From assembly GCF_024448955.1 (NCBI RefSeq), contig NZ_JAMOIH010000011.1, forward strand, positions 108,553 to 172,552: 64,000 nucleotides of DNA, given 5' to 3'. The notes beneath the pieces are model-generated. The model saw nothing but the letters and a program-made list of their open reading frames with translations. It did not search any database and was not told the DNA's origin. This document shows, piece by piece, positions 28,135 through 37,032 of the stretch. Within the stretch, counting starts at the first letter, position 1; each line of letters begins with the position of its first letter. Both the position numbers and the translations under genes were made by a program. Source of the DNA: Stutzerimonas stutzeri (lineage in GTDB: Bacteria; Pseudomonadota; Gammaproteobacteria; Pseudomonadales; Pseudomonadaceae).

Positions 28135-28881
28135 TCAGAAGGACTGGCCGTCGCTGGCCAGGCTGACGCCCGCCGGCAGCGCGTCGGGGTTGTCGAGCAA
28201 CCAGGCATCCAGCTCGTGGCCGATATGGGTGAGCAAGGCTTGCTTCGGCTGCAGCTGGACAATCGTTGCCAACGCATGGGTCAGGTCGTTGTGGTTCTGC
28301 GGCGCCGCCTGAGGCGGGCTCGAACAGTCCAGCACCAGCAGGTCGAGTGGGCACTGGCGCAACACACTCAGGCTGACATCAGGCACGCCAAGGGTGTCGG
28401 TGAGATAGGCAATGCGCCGCCCCACCCCTTCGAACAGATAACCCAGGGTCGGCTTTGAATGGTTGAGCGGCAACGCGGTAACGCTGAGCTCACCCAGCTC
28501 ACGTCGCTCCAGCGTGGCGAACGGCTGAGAAAAATCCAAGATACCGGGATGCTTGTAGAGATCGGCCAGGCCCTCGGGGTCCCGCGGGCCATGCACCGGA
28601 ATCCGCAACCCGAGCCCCCAGCGCAAATGCAGCAGGCCTTGGGCGTGGTCGGCATGGTAATGGGTCTGCAGGATTCCGCTGAGGCTGCCCGGCGCGAAGC
28701 GCTCGGTCAGGTCGGTAAGGCCACTGTCGATCAGCCAGCGCTGCGAGCCGCATTCGATCAGAGCGCAGCAAGGGCCGCGACGCTTGGAAGGATCATGCCG
28801 GGCGGCGCGACAGGCGATGCAATCGCAGTTGTACACCGGCACCTGACGGGCATTGCCGCTGCCGAGGATGGTCAGGCGCAT
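28135..28881 (-). CDS. phnP: Phosphoribosyl 1,2-cyclic phosphate phosphodiesterase
   Basis: PhnP opens the cyclic phosphate produced by C-P lyase, giving ribose 1,5-bisphosphate. The 248-residue protein is a metallo-beta-lactamase-fold hydrolase with the metal motif THYHADH at about 74-80 and later ligands in YLTDT and THIGHELD. An N-terminal zinc-type cysteine cluster (YNCDCIAC) is present, as in E. coli PhnP. Its start overlaps the end of phnN by ten bases, and it is the last gene of the phn operon. Confidence 0.94.
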   Translation of the reverse strand: MRLTILGSGNARQVPVYNCDCIACRAARHDPSKRRGPCCALIECGSQRWLIDSGLTDLTERFAPGSLSGILQTHYHADHAQGLLHLRWGLGLRIPVHGPRDPEGLADLYKHPGILDFSQPFATLERRELGELSVTALPLNHSKPTLGYLFEGVGRRIAYLTDTLGVPDVSLSVLRQCPLDLLVLDCSSPPQAAPQNHNDLTHALATIVQLQPKQALLTHIGHELDAWLLDNPDALPAGVSLASDGQSF

Positions 28882-29429
28882 GCGGGAGCCTGATCGATCA
28901 GTTGCAGTAAGCGCTGCACGCTTTGCTCCAGCGCCCCGGAGTTGTCCAATACCAGCGCCTCGCCCTGCCCCGCTGTCTGAAACTGGTCGTTGCGGGCCAG
29001 CCGTGCATCTATTTCCTCGAGCGATTCACGGCCGCGCGCCAGCAGACGCTCACGCAGTACCGGCAGCGCCACCGTGAGCAGGACCGCTTGCAGCTGCGGA
29101 TAACGCCGGCGCGCCTCGGTCAGATAGCCGCGTGAGCCATTGACCAGCACATCCTGGCCCACCGCCAGCCAATCGTCGATCTCTCGGGAAATGCCGTAAT
29201 GCAAGCCGTTGGCCCGCCAGTGCAGGGCGAAGGCGCCGGTCGCTCGCAACTGCTCGAACTCCGCCTCCGTCACCGCCAAGGCGTCCTCCCCCACCGCCTC
29301 GGCGGATCGGGTGATGACGCGCCGGGCGATCCGGCACCCACGCGCCTGCAGCGGCTCGCTGGCCGCTTGCAGCAGGCTGTCCTTGCCTGAGCCGGAAGGC
29401 CCCATCAGATAGATCAATCGCCCCGTCAT
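28872..29429 (-). CDS. phnN: Ribose 1,5-bisphosphokinase
   Basis: PhnN phosphorylates ribose 1,5-bisphosphate to PRPP, the exit of the C-P lyase route to nucleotide metabolism. The 185-residue protein has the kinase P-loop MGPSGSGKDSLL near the N-terminus and a guanylate-kinase-like fold. The ATG chosen overlaps the phnM stop in a TGATG junction and gives the length usual for the family; an alternative start nine codons earlier is less likely. Confidence 0.94.
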   Translation of the reverse strand: MTGRLIYLMGPSGSGKDSLLQAASEPLQARGCRIARRVITRSAEAVGEDALAVTEAEFEQLRATGAFALHWRANGLHYGISREIDDWLAVGQDVLVNGSRGYLTEARRRYPQLQAVLLTVALPVLRERLLARGRESLEEIDARLARNDQFQTAGQGEALVLDNSGALEQSVQRLLQLIDQAPACA

Positions 29430-30574
29430 CAAAATACCCTTGTACCTTGTCGCCACACCTGTCGGACCACCGGCTGGCCATGCCTGTCGCTCGCCTGCAG
29501 CAGATCCGCGCGCAGACCGGGGCGGATTTCGCCACGGTCGTCCAGGCCCGCCGCCCGAGCCGGCGCCAGACTGACCGCCGCCATGGCCTTGGGCAAGTCA
29601 TAGTCGTTGCCCAACGCGGAAAGCAGAAACGCCGCCTGCAACAGACTGGCCGGATAGTAGTCGCTGGAGAGTATGTCCAGCACACCGTGGCGTGCCAGAT
29701 CAGCCGCTGCAATATTGCCCGAATGCGAGCCGCCGCGAACGATGTTCGGCGCGCCCATCAATACCTTCAGCCCTTTGGCATGGCTGGCCTGCGCCGCTTC
29801 GAAGGTGGTGGGAAATTCGGCGATGGCCATGCCGAAGCCGGCCGACTCCGCGACATGCGCCAGCGTCGCGTCGTCGTGGCTGGCTAGTGCCAGCCCGCGC
29901 GCCTGACAGATCTCGACGATGGCACGGCGCTGGCGGTCGCTGTATTGGCTGGAATTGGCAGTCTGCTGGTCGCTAAAGGCATCCATCTCCGCCGCGTTGA
30001 GGTGGTACTTGCCCATGTAGTACTCGCGGTACTTCTTCACTTGGGCGAATTGGCGCTGGCCCGGCGAGTGGTCCATCACCGATACCAGCTGCACCAGCGG
30101 ATGCTCCACCAGATCACGAAACACCGGTAGCGTGTCCGGATGGCAAACCTCGCAGCGCAGGTGCAGGCGGTGTTCGGCGCGGGTGTCGCCGGCGGCCTCG
30201 GCATGGGCGATGGCGTCGAGCATGGCGGGCAACTGCTGCATGCGCTTGCCGCGCGGATTGATGTCGCCGATGGACAGCGCATCGAACACCGTGGTGATGC
30301 CCGCGGCGACGATCTGCGCATCATGGGTCAGCACCGCCGAGGCCGAAGGCCAGTCGACGCCGGGGCGTGGCGTCATGTGCTTTTCCAGATTGTCGGTGTG
30401 CAGCTCGACCAGGCCGGGCATCAGGTAGTCGCCGCCCAGATCTAGCGCCTGCGGCAGCCGGCTGTTGCCTTCGTCGAATTCGACGATCATCCCGTCACGG
30501 ATGACCAGCGTGCCGTCGATGACACGATCGGCAGTGACCACTCGGGCGTTGCTCAGAATCAGTTCAGCAGGCAT
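29429..30574 (-). CDS. phnM: Alpha-D-ribose 1-methylphosphonate 5-triphosphate diphosphatase
   Basis: PhnM removes pyrophosphate from the 5-triphosphate intermediate made by the PhnGHIL step. The 381-residue amidohydrolase has the metal-binding segment VELHTDNLEKHMTPRPG near residue 57, and SHDDATLAH further on. Its start overlaps phnL by eleven bases and its stop overlaps the phnN start by one. Confidence 0.95.
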   Translation of the reverse strand: MPAELILSNARVVTADRVIDGTLVIRDGMIVEFDEGNSRLPQALDLGGDYLMPGLVELHTDNLEKHMTPRPGVDWPSASAVLTHDAQIVAAGITTVFDALSIGDINPRGKRMQQLPAMLDAIAHAEAAGDTRAEHRLHLRCEVCHPDTLPVFRDLVEHPLVQLVSVMDHSPGQRQFAQVKKYREYYMGKYHLNAAEMDAFSDQQTANSSQYSDRQRRAIVEICQARGLALASHDDATLAHVAESAGFGMAIAEFPTTFEAAQASHAKGLKVLMGAPNIVRGGSHSGNIAAADLARHGVLDILSSDYYPASLLQAAFLLSALGNDYDLPKAMAAVSLAPARAAGLDDRGEIRPGLRADLLQASDRHGQPVVRQVWRQGTRVF

Positions 30575-31265
30575 GGCGGTGCTCCTCAGCAGTCATGTCC
30601 AGGTAGCGGTCGGCGACCGCCTCGCGTATCGCACGGTCATGGAAGATGCCGATCAACGCGGCACCTGCGGCCTTGGCCTCGGCGATCAGCTCCAGCACCA
30701 CCCGGCAGTTCGCCTCGTCCAGCGATGCGGTGGGCTCGTCCAGCAGCAGCACCGGCCACTGCACCATGAACCCGCGCGCCAGGTTGACGCGCTGCTGCTC
30801 ACCACCGGAAAAGGTGCCAGGCGCCAGCTGCCAGAGCCGCTCGGGGATGTTCAGCCGGGTCAGCAGGCTCTCTGCACGGGCCTGCGCTTCCTGACGGCCC
30901 CAACCCCGCGCCAGCGCCGGCGCCATGACCACTTCGAGGCAAGGCACCCGTGGTATTACCCGCAGGAACTGGCTGACATAGCCGAGGCTTTCGCGGCGTA
31001 CCGCCAGCATCTGTCGAGGCTCTGCGCCGACCAGCTCCAGCGGTTCGCCGCGATGGCACAGGCGGATGCTGCCGGTGGCCAGGTAGTTGCCGTACAGGCA
31101 GCGCAACAGGGTGGACTTGCCGGCACCGGAGCGCCCATGCAGTACCAGACACTCGCCCGGCGCGACGGTAAAGCTGAGCGCTTGCAGCACGTCGAGCGTT
31201 ATGCCGTGCTGCTGATGAAGGGTGAAGGATTTGCGGAGGTCGCGGACCTCGATCGGGCTGCTCAT
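30564..31265 (-). CDS. phnL: C-P lyase system ATP-binding protein PhnL
   Basis: An ABC-type ATPase of 233 residues that works with PhnG, H and I in coupling phosphonate to the ribose of ATP. Walker A is GRSGAGKST (about 44-52), the signature is FSGGEQQRVNLARG and Walker B is LLLDEPTASLDE. It follows a 337-bp REP-containing gap after phnK. This is the only large gap between the enzyme genes, so its expression relative to phnK may differ. Confidence 0.94.
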   Translation of the reverse strand: MSSPIEVRDLRKSFTLHQQHGITLDVLQALSFTVAPGECLVLHGRSGAGKSTLLRCLYGNYLATGSIRLCHRGEPLELVGAEPRQMLAVRRESLGYVSQFLRVIPRVPCLEVVMAPALARGWGRQEAQARAESLLTRLNIPERLWQLAPGTFSGGEQQRVNLARGFMVQWPVLLLDEPTASLDEANCRVVLELIAEAKAAGAALIGIFHDRAIREAVADRYLDMTAEEHRHAC

Positions 31266-31398
31266 GGATTACCTCGCAATGAAAGGAAGGAGTGAACGCG
31301 GGGCATAGATGCTCGAATCGCGAGCAAGGGCTCGGCGGCGCCCTTGCGCCTACGAGGGCAGAGGCGGTATCGCGCTTGCGGACTACTCTGGACCTCCT

Positions 31399-31574
31399 GT
31401 AGGAGCCAGCTTGCTGGCGAAGCTTTTCGCGGCCCACACGGCCGCCCTGTCATGGCGGCGACATCGAAAACACCGACGGCCCGGTTCGCGAGCAAGCTCG
31501 CTCCTACAGCAGCAGATGCCTCCTTACGCGTGCGGGCTACTCCAGCCCCCTGTAGGAGCCAGCTTGCTGGCGAA
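31399..31574. repeat. Three REP elements inside the phn operon (phnK-phnL gap)
   Basis: REP cores lie at 31399-31421 and 31552-31574 (variant type, same orientation) and 31485-31507 (standard type, opposite orientation). A further degenerate palindrome lies at about 31315-31355. The first and third REPs share 14 more bases (gcttttcgcggccc), so the units are longer than the core. Nothing else is seen in this 337-bp gap (31266-31602). Confidence 0.85.
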
Positions 31575-31602
31575 GCTTTTCGCGGCCCCCAAACGACCCC
31601 GC

Positions 31603-32415
31603 TCATGGCTGCAACACCGAAGACACCAGCAACTGCGAATAAGGGTGTTGCGGGTCGTCGAGAACCTGATCGGTGAGGCCGGTTTCCACTACCCGCGAGC
31701 GGCGCATGACCATCAGTCGATCCGCCAGCAGCCGCGCCACAGCCAGGTCGTGGGTGACGATCACCACCGCCAGATCCAGCTCATGTACCAGCCCGCGCAG
31801 CAGATCGAGCAGCCGCGCCTGCACCGAGACGTCAAGGCCACCGGTGGGCTCGTCCATGAACACCAGACGCGGCCCGGATACCAGGTTGCGGGCGATCTGC
31901 AGACGTTGCTGCATACCACCGGAAAAGGTGCGCGGTAGGTCGTCGATGCGTGCCGGGTCGATCTCCACCTGGCTCAGCCAATCCAGCCCGGCCTGTCGCA
32001 GCTGGCCGTAGTGGCGCTGCCCCTGTGCCATCAGCCGCTCGCCGATGTTGGCGCCGGCTGATACGCCCATGCGCAGGCCGTCGCGCGGGTTCTGCTCGAC
32101 GAAGCCCCACTCGGTGCGCAACAGGCTGCGGCGCTCGGCCTCGCTGGCCGCATACAGATCGAGCCAGGAGCCATCCCGACCGCGGTAGCTCACCGAGCCC
32201 CGATCGGGTGGGCAGCGCCCTGAGAGCAGGCTGAGCAGCGTGGATTTTCCGGAACCTGATTCACCGACGATGCCCAGTACCTCACCCGGATAGAGATCGA
32301 AATCGACGCCCTGGCAGCCAGTATCTGGCCCGTACAGGCGCGTCAGTCCGCGGACCGACAGTAAGGGCTGATCGAGGCGACTGACGGGTTGTTGCAGATC
32401 GAGCGCGGCGTTCAT
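31603..32415 (-). CDS. phnK: C-P lyase system ATP-binding protein PhnK
   Basis: An ABC-type ATPase of 270 residues that binds the PhnGHIJ core complex. Walker A is GESGSGKST, the signature is FSGGMQQRLQIARN and Walker B is LVFMDEPTGGLD. The sequence is close to oligopeptide/dipeptide ABC ATPases, as usual for PhnK, including the C-terminal PQHPYSQLL. Its ATG overlaps the phnJ stop (ATGA). Downstream comes the REP-filled gap rather than direct coupling to phnL. Confidence 0.94.
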   Translation of the reverse strand: MNAALDLQQPVSRLDQPLLSVRGLTRLYGPDTGCQGVDFDLYPGEVLGIVGESGSGKSTLLSLLSGRCPPDRGSVSYRGRDGSWLDLYAASEAERRSLLRTEWGFVEQNPRDGLRMGVSAGANIGERLMAQGQRHYGQLRQAGLDWLSQVEIDPARIDDLPRTFSGGMQQRLQIARNLVSGPRLVFMDEPTGGLDVSVQARLLDLLRGLVHELDLAVVIVTHDLAVARLLADRLMVMRRSRVVETGLTDQVLDDPQHPYSQLLVSSVLQP

Positions 32416-33293
32416 TCGGCGGCCTCCTGGGCGTCGCGGCGTTGCGTGCAGTAGTCGGTATCCGAGCAGACGAAGCGCTTGGTCCCGGCGTCGTCGACAA
32501 TGAGTTCGTCGAGGTAGGAACTGTCACTGCCGCAGAAGGCGCAGCACTGGTCCCAGGCCTGGATGGCGAAGGGGTGATCCTCGAAGTCCAGGCTGTGCAC
32601 GTCCGTGTAGGGCGGCAGCGCATAGAGGCGCTTTTCGCGGCCGGCACCGAACAGCATCAGCGCCGGGCTCATGTTCAGTTTGGGGTTATCGAATTTGGGG
32701 ATCGGCGAAGGATCCATCACGTAGCGGCCATCGACCGTTACCGGATAGGCGTAGCTGGTGGCGATATGGCCGAAGGTGGCGATGTCTTCGTAGAGCTTGA
32801 CGTGCATGACCCCGTAATCGGCCAGCGCATGCATGGTCCGCGTCTCGCTCTCCGAAGGTTCGATGAACCGCAGCGGCTCGGGGATCGGCACCTGATAAAC
32901 CATGATCTGATCGTTGCGCAGCGGCGTTTCCGGAATCCGGTGGCGGGTCTGGATCACCGTCGCCTCGGGCGTGCGGGTAGTGGTGGCGACACCGGCGGTG
33001 CGGGAGAAGAAGCGGCGGATCGACACCGCGTTGGTGGTGTCGTCCGCGCCCTGGTCGATCACCTTGAGCACGTCCTCGGCGCCGAGAATGGCGGCGGTCA
33101 GCTGCATGCCGCCAGTGCCCCAGCCATAGGGCAGCGGCATCTCGCGCCCGCCGAAGGGCACCTGATAACCGGGGATTGCCACGGCCTTGAGCAGCCCGCG
33201 ACGGATCATGCGTTTGGTCTGCTCGTCGAGGTAAGCGAAGTTGTAGCCCTGCTCCGTCGCGCCGGGCTGATGGTCAATAACGGTCATATTCAT
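32412..33293 (-). CDS. phnJ: C-P lyase (alpha-D-ribose 1-methylphosphonate 5-phosphate lyase)
   Basis: PhnJ is the radical-SAM-type enzyme that breaks the carbon-phosphorus bond. The 293-residue protein has the exact C-x2-C-x21-C-x5-C cysteine pattern (from QCCAFC to SDTDYC), which holds the iron-sulfur cluster and active-site thiol. The conserved glycine-rich N-terminal segment PGYQVPFGGREMP, region of the glycyl radical site, is also present. Its start overlaps the phnI stop in an ATGA junction. PhnJ is the defining gene of the pathway. Confidence 0.97.
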   Translation of the reverse strand: MNMTVIDHQPGATEQGYNFAYLDEQTKRMIRRGLLKAVAIPGYQVPFGGREMPLPYGWGTGGMQLTAAILGAEDVLKVIDQGADDTTNAVSIRRFFSRTAGVATTTRTPEATVIQTRHRIPETPLRNDQIMVYQVPIPEPLRFIEPSESETRTMHALADYGVMHVKLYEDIATFGHIATSYAYPVTVDGRYVMDPSPIPKFDNPKLNMSPALMLFGAGREKRLYALPPYTDVHSLDFEDHPFAIQAWDQCCAFCGSDSSYLDELIVDDAGTKRFVCSDTDYCTQRRDAQEAAE

Positions 33294-34396
33294 GCGCGGC
33301 GCTCCTCGACGTTGGGCTCGGCCGTGGCGGTCTCCTCGACCGGCGCGCGGCGCAGCTTGCGAATCAACTCCAGCTCGGACTGGAAGTCGACGTAGTGCGG
33401 CAACTTGAGGTGCGAGACGAAGCCACCGGCCTCGACGTTGTCGCAGTGCATCAGCACGAATTCTTCCTGTTGCGCCGGCCCCTGCACCGTCTCGCCGTAT
33501 TCGGCGCCGCGTAGCGCACGGTCGACCAGAGCCATACCCATCGCCTTGCGCTCGGCGTAACCGAAGGCCAGGCCGTAGCCACGGGTGAACTGCGGGTCGA
33601 TGCCCTGACCGCCGACGAACTGGTTGACCATCTCGCACTCGGTCACTTCGATGTCGCCCAGCGGCACAGCGAAGCCCAACTCCGGCGGCTCCATCCAGAC
33701 CTCGACCTGTCCGATGCGGATTTCCCCGGCGAAGGGGTGGTTGCGGCCATAGCCGCGCTGGGTCGAGTAGCCCAGCGCCAGCAAAAAACCTTCGTCGCCA
33801 CGGGCCAGCGCCTGCAAGCGCTGGGCGCGGTCGCTGGGGAATTCCAGGGGTTCGCGGGTGATGTCCGGCACGGCGTGGTCGTCGCCGCGCTCCGGTTTCA
33901 TCAAGCCCTCCTGGGCGAGCAGATCGAGCACGCGCGGACAGGCCGCCAGCTCGGCTTGAGGATCAAGCTCCGGACCGGGATGTTCGCCTTCGGCCAGCAG
34001 GCTGAAATCCAGCAGGCGATGGCTGTAATCGAAGGTCGGGCCAAGCAGCTGGCCGCCGGGCAAGTCCTTGAAGGTCGCCGAGATCCGCCGGGTCGGGCGC
34101 ATCTGCGCGGTTTCCAGCGGGACGCTAGCGCCGAAGCGCGGCAGCGTGGTGCGATAGGCGCGCAGCAGGAAGATCGCTTCGAGCAGATCGCCAGCCGCCT
34201 GTTTGATCGCCAGCGCAGCCAGCTCCTCATCGAACAGCGAACCTTCGGCCATGACCCGCGCCACCGCCAACGGCAGTTGCTGTCTGATCTGGCTGACGCT
34301 CAATTCGGGCAAGGCGGTGTCGCCGCGGCGCTTCTTCGCCAGCAGCCGGTGGGCATTGTCGATGGCCTGTTCGCCACCTTTGACGGCTACGTACAT
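33290..34396 (-). CDS. phnI: C-P lyase core subunit PhnI
   Basis: PhnI is the nucleosidase-like subunit that, with PhnG, H and L, displaces adenine from ATP to form ribose 1-phosphonate triphosphate. The 368-residue protein begins MYVAVKGGEQAIDNAHRLL, a strongly conserved PhnI start, and includes YGLAFGYAERKAMGMALVD. It overlaps phnH by one base (TGATG) and phnJ by three, in line with stoichiometric assembly. Confidence 0.96.
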   Translation of the reverse strand: MYVAVKGGEQAIDNAHRLLAKKRRGDTALPELSVSQIRQQLPLAVARVMAEGSLFDEELAALAIKQAAGDLLEAIFLLRAYRTTLPRFGASVPLETAQMRPTRRISATFKDLPGGQLLGPTFDYSHRLLDFSLLAEGEHPGPELDPQAELAACPRVLDLLAQEGLMKPERGDDHAVPDITREPLEFPSDRAQRLQALARGDEGFLLALGYSTQRGYGRNHPFAGEIRIGQVEVWMEPPELGFAVPLGDIEVTECEMVNQFVGGQGIDPQFTRGYGLAFGYAERKAMGMALVDRALRGAEYGETVQGPAQQEEFVLMHCDNVEAGGFVSHLKLPHYVDFQSELELIRKLRRAPVEETATAEPNVEERRA

Positions 34397-34995
34397 CAGG
34401 CGACCTCCTCTATCGATGCTGCGATGCGGGTGCTGCGGGGCAAGCCGATCAGTGATTGGTCGGCGGCGAAGAACAGGTCCAGCCCCCGTGGGAAATCACT
34501 GCGGGCGGCGCGCTGCTGCCATAACGCGGCCGGAACCGGCAGGCTGACCTCGCGCTGAGCAAGAATGCCGGGGCCGCTCCAGCTCAACGCCGCGCCACCG
34601 TCGAGGCGATCGAGCTGGACCAGCAACGTGCAGGACTGATCAGGAAAGCGTTCACTGCCGGTGCAGTAGCCGGACAGGTCGTTCAACTCCTGCGCGCCGA
34701 GCAGCGCGAAGTCCGCCGTTTCGCGCTCGGCTACGATCGGGCAACCACAATGGAAGGCCAGGTTGGCGCGTACCGCTGGCGTATCGAAGGCGGGCGCCAG
34801 CCACAGCCGCGTATCACCGTCGAGCAGGCTCAGGCACAAGGCGTAAGTGGCCGGAGCCAGCGAATCGAGGGCCGAAACCGGAATCACTGGCTGCGCCAGG
34901 CCGGGCTCGGCCAGGGCCTTGAGCGCAGTGCGAAACACTCTTTGGCTATCCAGCACTTGGTCGTCGAATGCTGCATGCAACAAATCCGCGCTCAT
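34396..34995 (-). CDS. phnH: C-P lyase core subunit PhnH
   Basis: PhnH is a subunit of the PhnGHIJ core complex. The 199-residue protein shows the family start FDDQVLDSQRVFRTALKALAEPG and central LLDGDTRLWLAP. Both its start and stop overlap neighbouring genes by single bases (TGATG), implying translational coupling with phnG and phnI. Confidence 0.95.
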   Translation of the reverse strand: MSADLLHAAFDDQVLDSQRVFRTALKALAEPGLAQPVIPVSALDSLAPATYALCLSLLDGDTRLWLAPAFDTPAVRANLAFHCGCPIVAERETADFALLGAQELNDLSGYCTGSERFPDQSCTLLVQLDRLDGGAALSWSGPGILAQREVSLPVPAALWQQRAARSDFPRGLDLFFAADQSLIGLPRSTRIAASIEEVA

Positions 34996-35447
34996 CAGTC
35001 TTCTCCTCTGACCAGGGTGAAGAATTCCACCTTGCTACTGGCCGTCTCGGCGTCCTGCGCCGCTCGACGTGCCGCCTGTTCAGATGCCAACGGATCGATC
35101 AGCTGCTGCTGCCAACGCGCCTGATCGCGGCCCTGCAGATGCGCGTCAGCCAGCGCGGCCAATTCGGCGTGATGCTTGTTGCGTCCAGCCACGTAGCTGT
35201 ATCCGGTGCGCCCGTCGCCAAGGCGCACGACGCAGCGGGTCACGCTCATCTCGCCGAGATTGAACGCGGCGCCGGTGCCGCCCATGCGGCCACGGACCAG
35301 GGTCATGCCGATCTCTGGTGCACGAACGAGTTGGTAGTCGATGTCCTTGAGTGCAGCCTCGTAACGCGCCAGCTCATTGCCGGCACGGGCGAGCACGCCC
35401 ATCCAGCGCTGGCGGGTGGCAACTTCAGGGGTCATGTGCGTCTCCAT
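34995..35447 (-). CDS. phnG: C-P lyase core subunit PhnG
   Basis: PhnG is a core subunit of the C-P lyase complex. The 150-residue length equals that of E. coli PhnG. Conserved segments are RQRWMGVLARA near the start and GRTGYSYVAGRNKHHAELAAL in the second half. The first ATG overlaps the phnF stop by one base; a second ATG four codons later is an alternative. Confidence 0.95.
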   Translation of the reverse strand: METHMTPEVATRQRWMGVLARAGNELARYEAALKDIDYQLVRAPEIGMTLVRGRMGGTGAAFNLGEMSVTRCVVRLGDGRTGYSYVAGRNKHHAELAALADAHLQGRDQARWQQQLIDPLASEQAARRAAQDAETASSKVEFFTLVRGED

Positions 35448-36151
35448 CAGGTAGCGACCTGGTATTGGAAGCGGTCGGCGCGGCTGGTCGACAACGACAG
35501 CTCCACCGGCCGCCCGGCCAGGTCATGGGAAAGGGTCATAACGGTGAGCAGCGGCGCGTGACGTGGCATCAATAGCTGATCGGCCTCGTCAGGGGTCGGC
35601 AGCCGTGCGCCGATCAGGCTGAAGGCACGACTCAACGGCAGTTCGCGCGCGGTCAGGTACTGACGCAGCGAGCCGCCGTTGTAATCAGCCAACAACGACT
35701 GGCGGCTGGCGCAGAAACGGTGTCGGATCAGGCTCACCGGTTGCTCGTCCAGCAGGCGCAGGGTGCGCAGTTCAAGCAACGGCGCGCTTTCGCCCAACAT
35801 CAGGTGATTCGCTTCCTCAGCGGTGGCCGGACGCACCTGGCGTTGCAGCAGACGTGCCTGCACACCAAGCCCTTGCGCCGATAGCGATTCGCTGTAGGCA
35901 CTGCCCGCGGCCAATGGATAGATCAGCGGCCGCGCCAGCACCCGAGTGCTTCTGCCCTGCTGGCGCAGCACCCGGCCCTCGCTGACCAGCTCGTCGATGG
36001 CGCGGCGCAGCGTGTGCCGGTTTACATCAAAGCGGGCCGCCAGCTGCGTCTCACCAGGTAGCTGGTCGCCGGGCTGCAGATGACGCAGCTCCTCACGTAG
36101 CTGGGCGGCCAGTTGCAGATAGCGCGGCTGCGGTTGTCTAGACATGTGCAT
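35447..36151 (-). CDS. phnF: GntR-family regulator PhnF
   Basis: The 234-residue protein has an N-terminal winged HTH of the HutC/GntR type (PGDQLPGETQLAARFDVNRHTLRRAIDEL, quoted in part) and a C-terminal UTRA ligand-binding domain. It sits between the transport genes phnCDE and the enzyme genes phnG-P, as in E. coli, and is expected to tune the operon. An alternative ATG is two codons in. Its operator was not identified. Upstream, 34 bases separate it from phnE. Confidence 0.92.
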   Translation of the reverse strand: MHMSRQPQPRYLQLAAQLREELRHLQPGDQLPGETQLAARFDVNRHTLRRAIDELVSEGRVLRQQGRSTRVLARPLIYPLAAGSAYSESLSAQGLGVQARLLQRQVRPATAEEANHLMLGESAPLLELRTLRLLDEQPVSLIRHRFCASRQSLLADYNGGSLRQYLTARELPLSRAFSLIGARLPTPDEADQLLMPRHAPLLTVMTLSHDLAGRPVELSLSTSRADRFQYQVAT

Positions 36152-36185
36152 GGTTAAAAAAAGACGCGCGCGGCGCCCTCTCCGA

Positions 36186-36980
36186 TCAGATGAACAATTT
36201 GCGCAGGCGCTGGGACACGATGTCGATCACGCTGACTACCGCCACGATGACGATCAGCAGCGCGCAGGTCTGGCCGAACTGGAAGCCGCGAATGGCCTCC
36301 CAGAGAATCACGCCGATGCCGCCAGCGCCGACCATTCCCACCACCGTCGCCGAGCGCACGTTGGATTCGAAGCGATACAGCGCGTAGGAAATCCACAGCG
36401 GCAGGACTTGTGGGATGACGCCGAAAATCACCTCCTGCAGCGCGCTGGCGCCGGTGGCACGCACGCCCTCAACCGGGCCCGGCTCAATCGCTTCCACCGC
36501 TTCAGCAAATAGCTTGGCGAGCACGCCGGTGGTGCCGACGAACAGCGCCAGCACGCCAGCGAAAGGCCCGAGGCCGACCGCAACGACGAAGAGCATGGCG
36601 AACACCATCTCGTTGATCGAACGGCACGCATCCATCACCCGCCGGACCGGCTGATAGACCCACCAGGGTACGATGTTCTCAGCGCAGAGAATGCCCAGCG
36701 GAATCGCACAGAGAATTGCCAGCACCGTGCCCCAGAGGGCGATTTGCACGGTGACGATCATCTCCTTGAGGTACAGCTCCCAGTTGCTGAAGTCCGGCGG
36801 AAAGAAGTCGGCGGCGAAGGTGGCCATGTTGCCGCCGTCGCGGATCAGCGCCAGCGGGTTCATCTCGGCGCCCTGCCAGGACCAGCCGAGCAGCGCCAGG
36901 AACAGGCCCCAGCCGATCAGCTTGAACCAGGAGTGCTTCTGCGGTGCGGCAGCTGGGGTATGTGCGGTCAGTGAAGTCAT
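36186..36980 (-). CDS. phnE: Phosphonate ABC transporter permease
   Basis: PhnE is the inner-membrane channel of the phosphonate importer. The 264-residue protein has about six transmembrane segments and the permease EAA-type loop around [19 protein letters not shown], which contacts PhnC. The ATG with GGAG upstream is preferred over an in-frame TTG five codons earlier. It lies 52 bases after phnD. Confidence 0.94.
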   Translation of the reverse strand: MTSLTAHTPAAAPQKHSWFKLIGWGLFLALLGWSWQGAEMNPLALIRDGGNMATFAADFFPPDFSNWELYLKEMIVTVQIALWGTVLAILCAIPLGILCAENIVPWWVYQPVRRVMDACRSINEMVFAMLFVVAVGLGPFAGVLALFVGTTGVLAKLFAEAVEAIEPGPVEGVRATGASALQEVIFGVIPQVLPLWISYALYRFESNVRSATVVGMVGAGGIGVILWEAIRGFQFGQTCALLIVIVAVVSVIDIVSQRLRKLFI

Positions 36981-37032
36981 CGGATGCTCCGGCAAACAGA
37001 AGTCGACCGCCGCTTATGCGGCGGCCAGCGGA

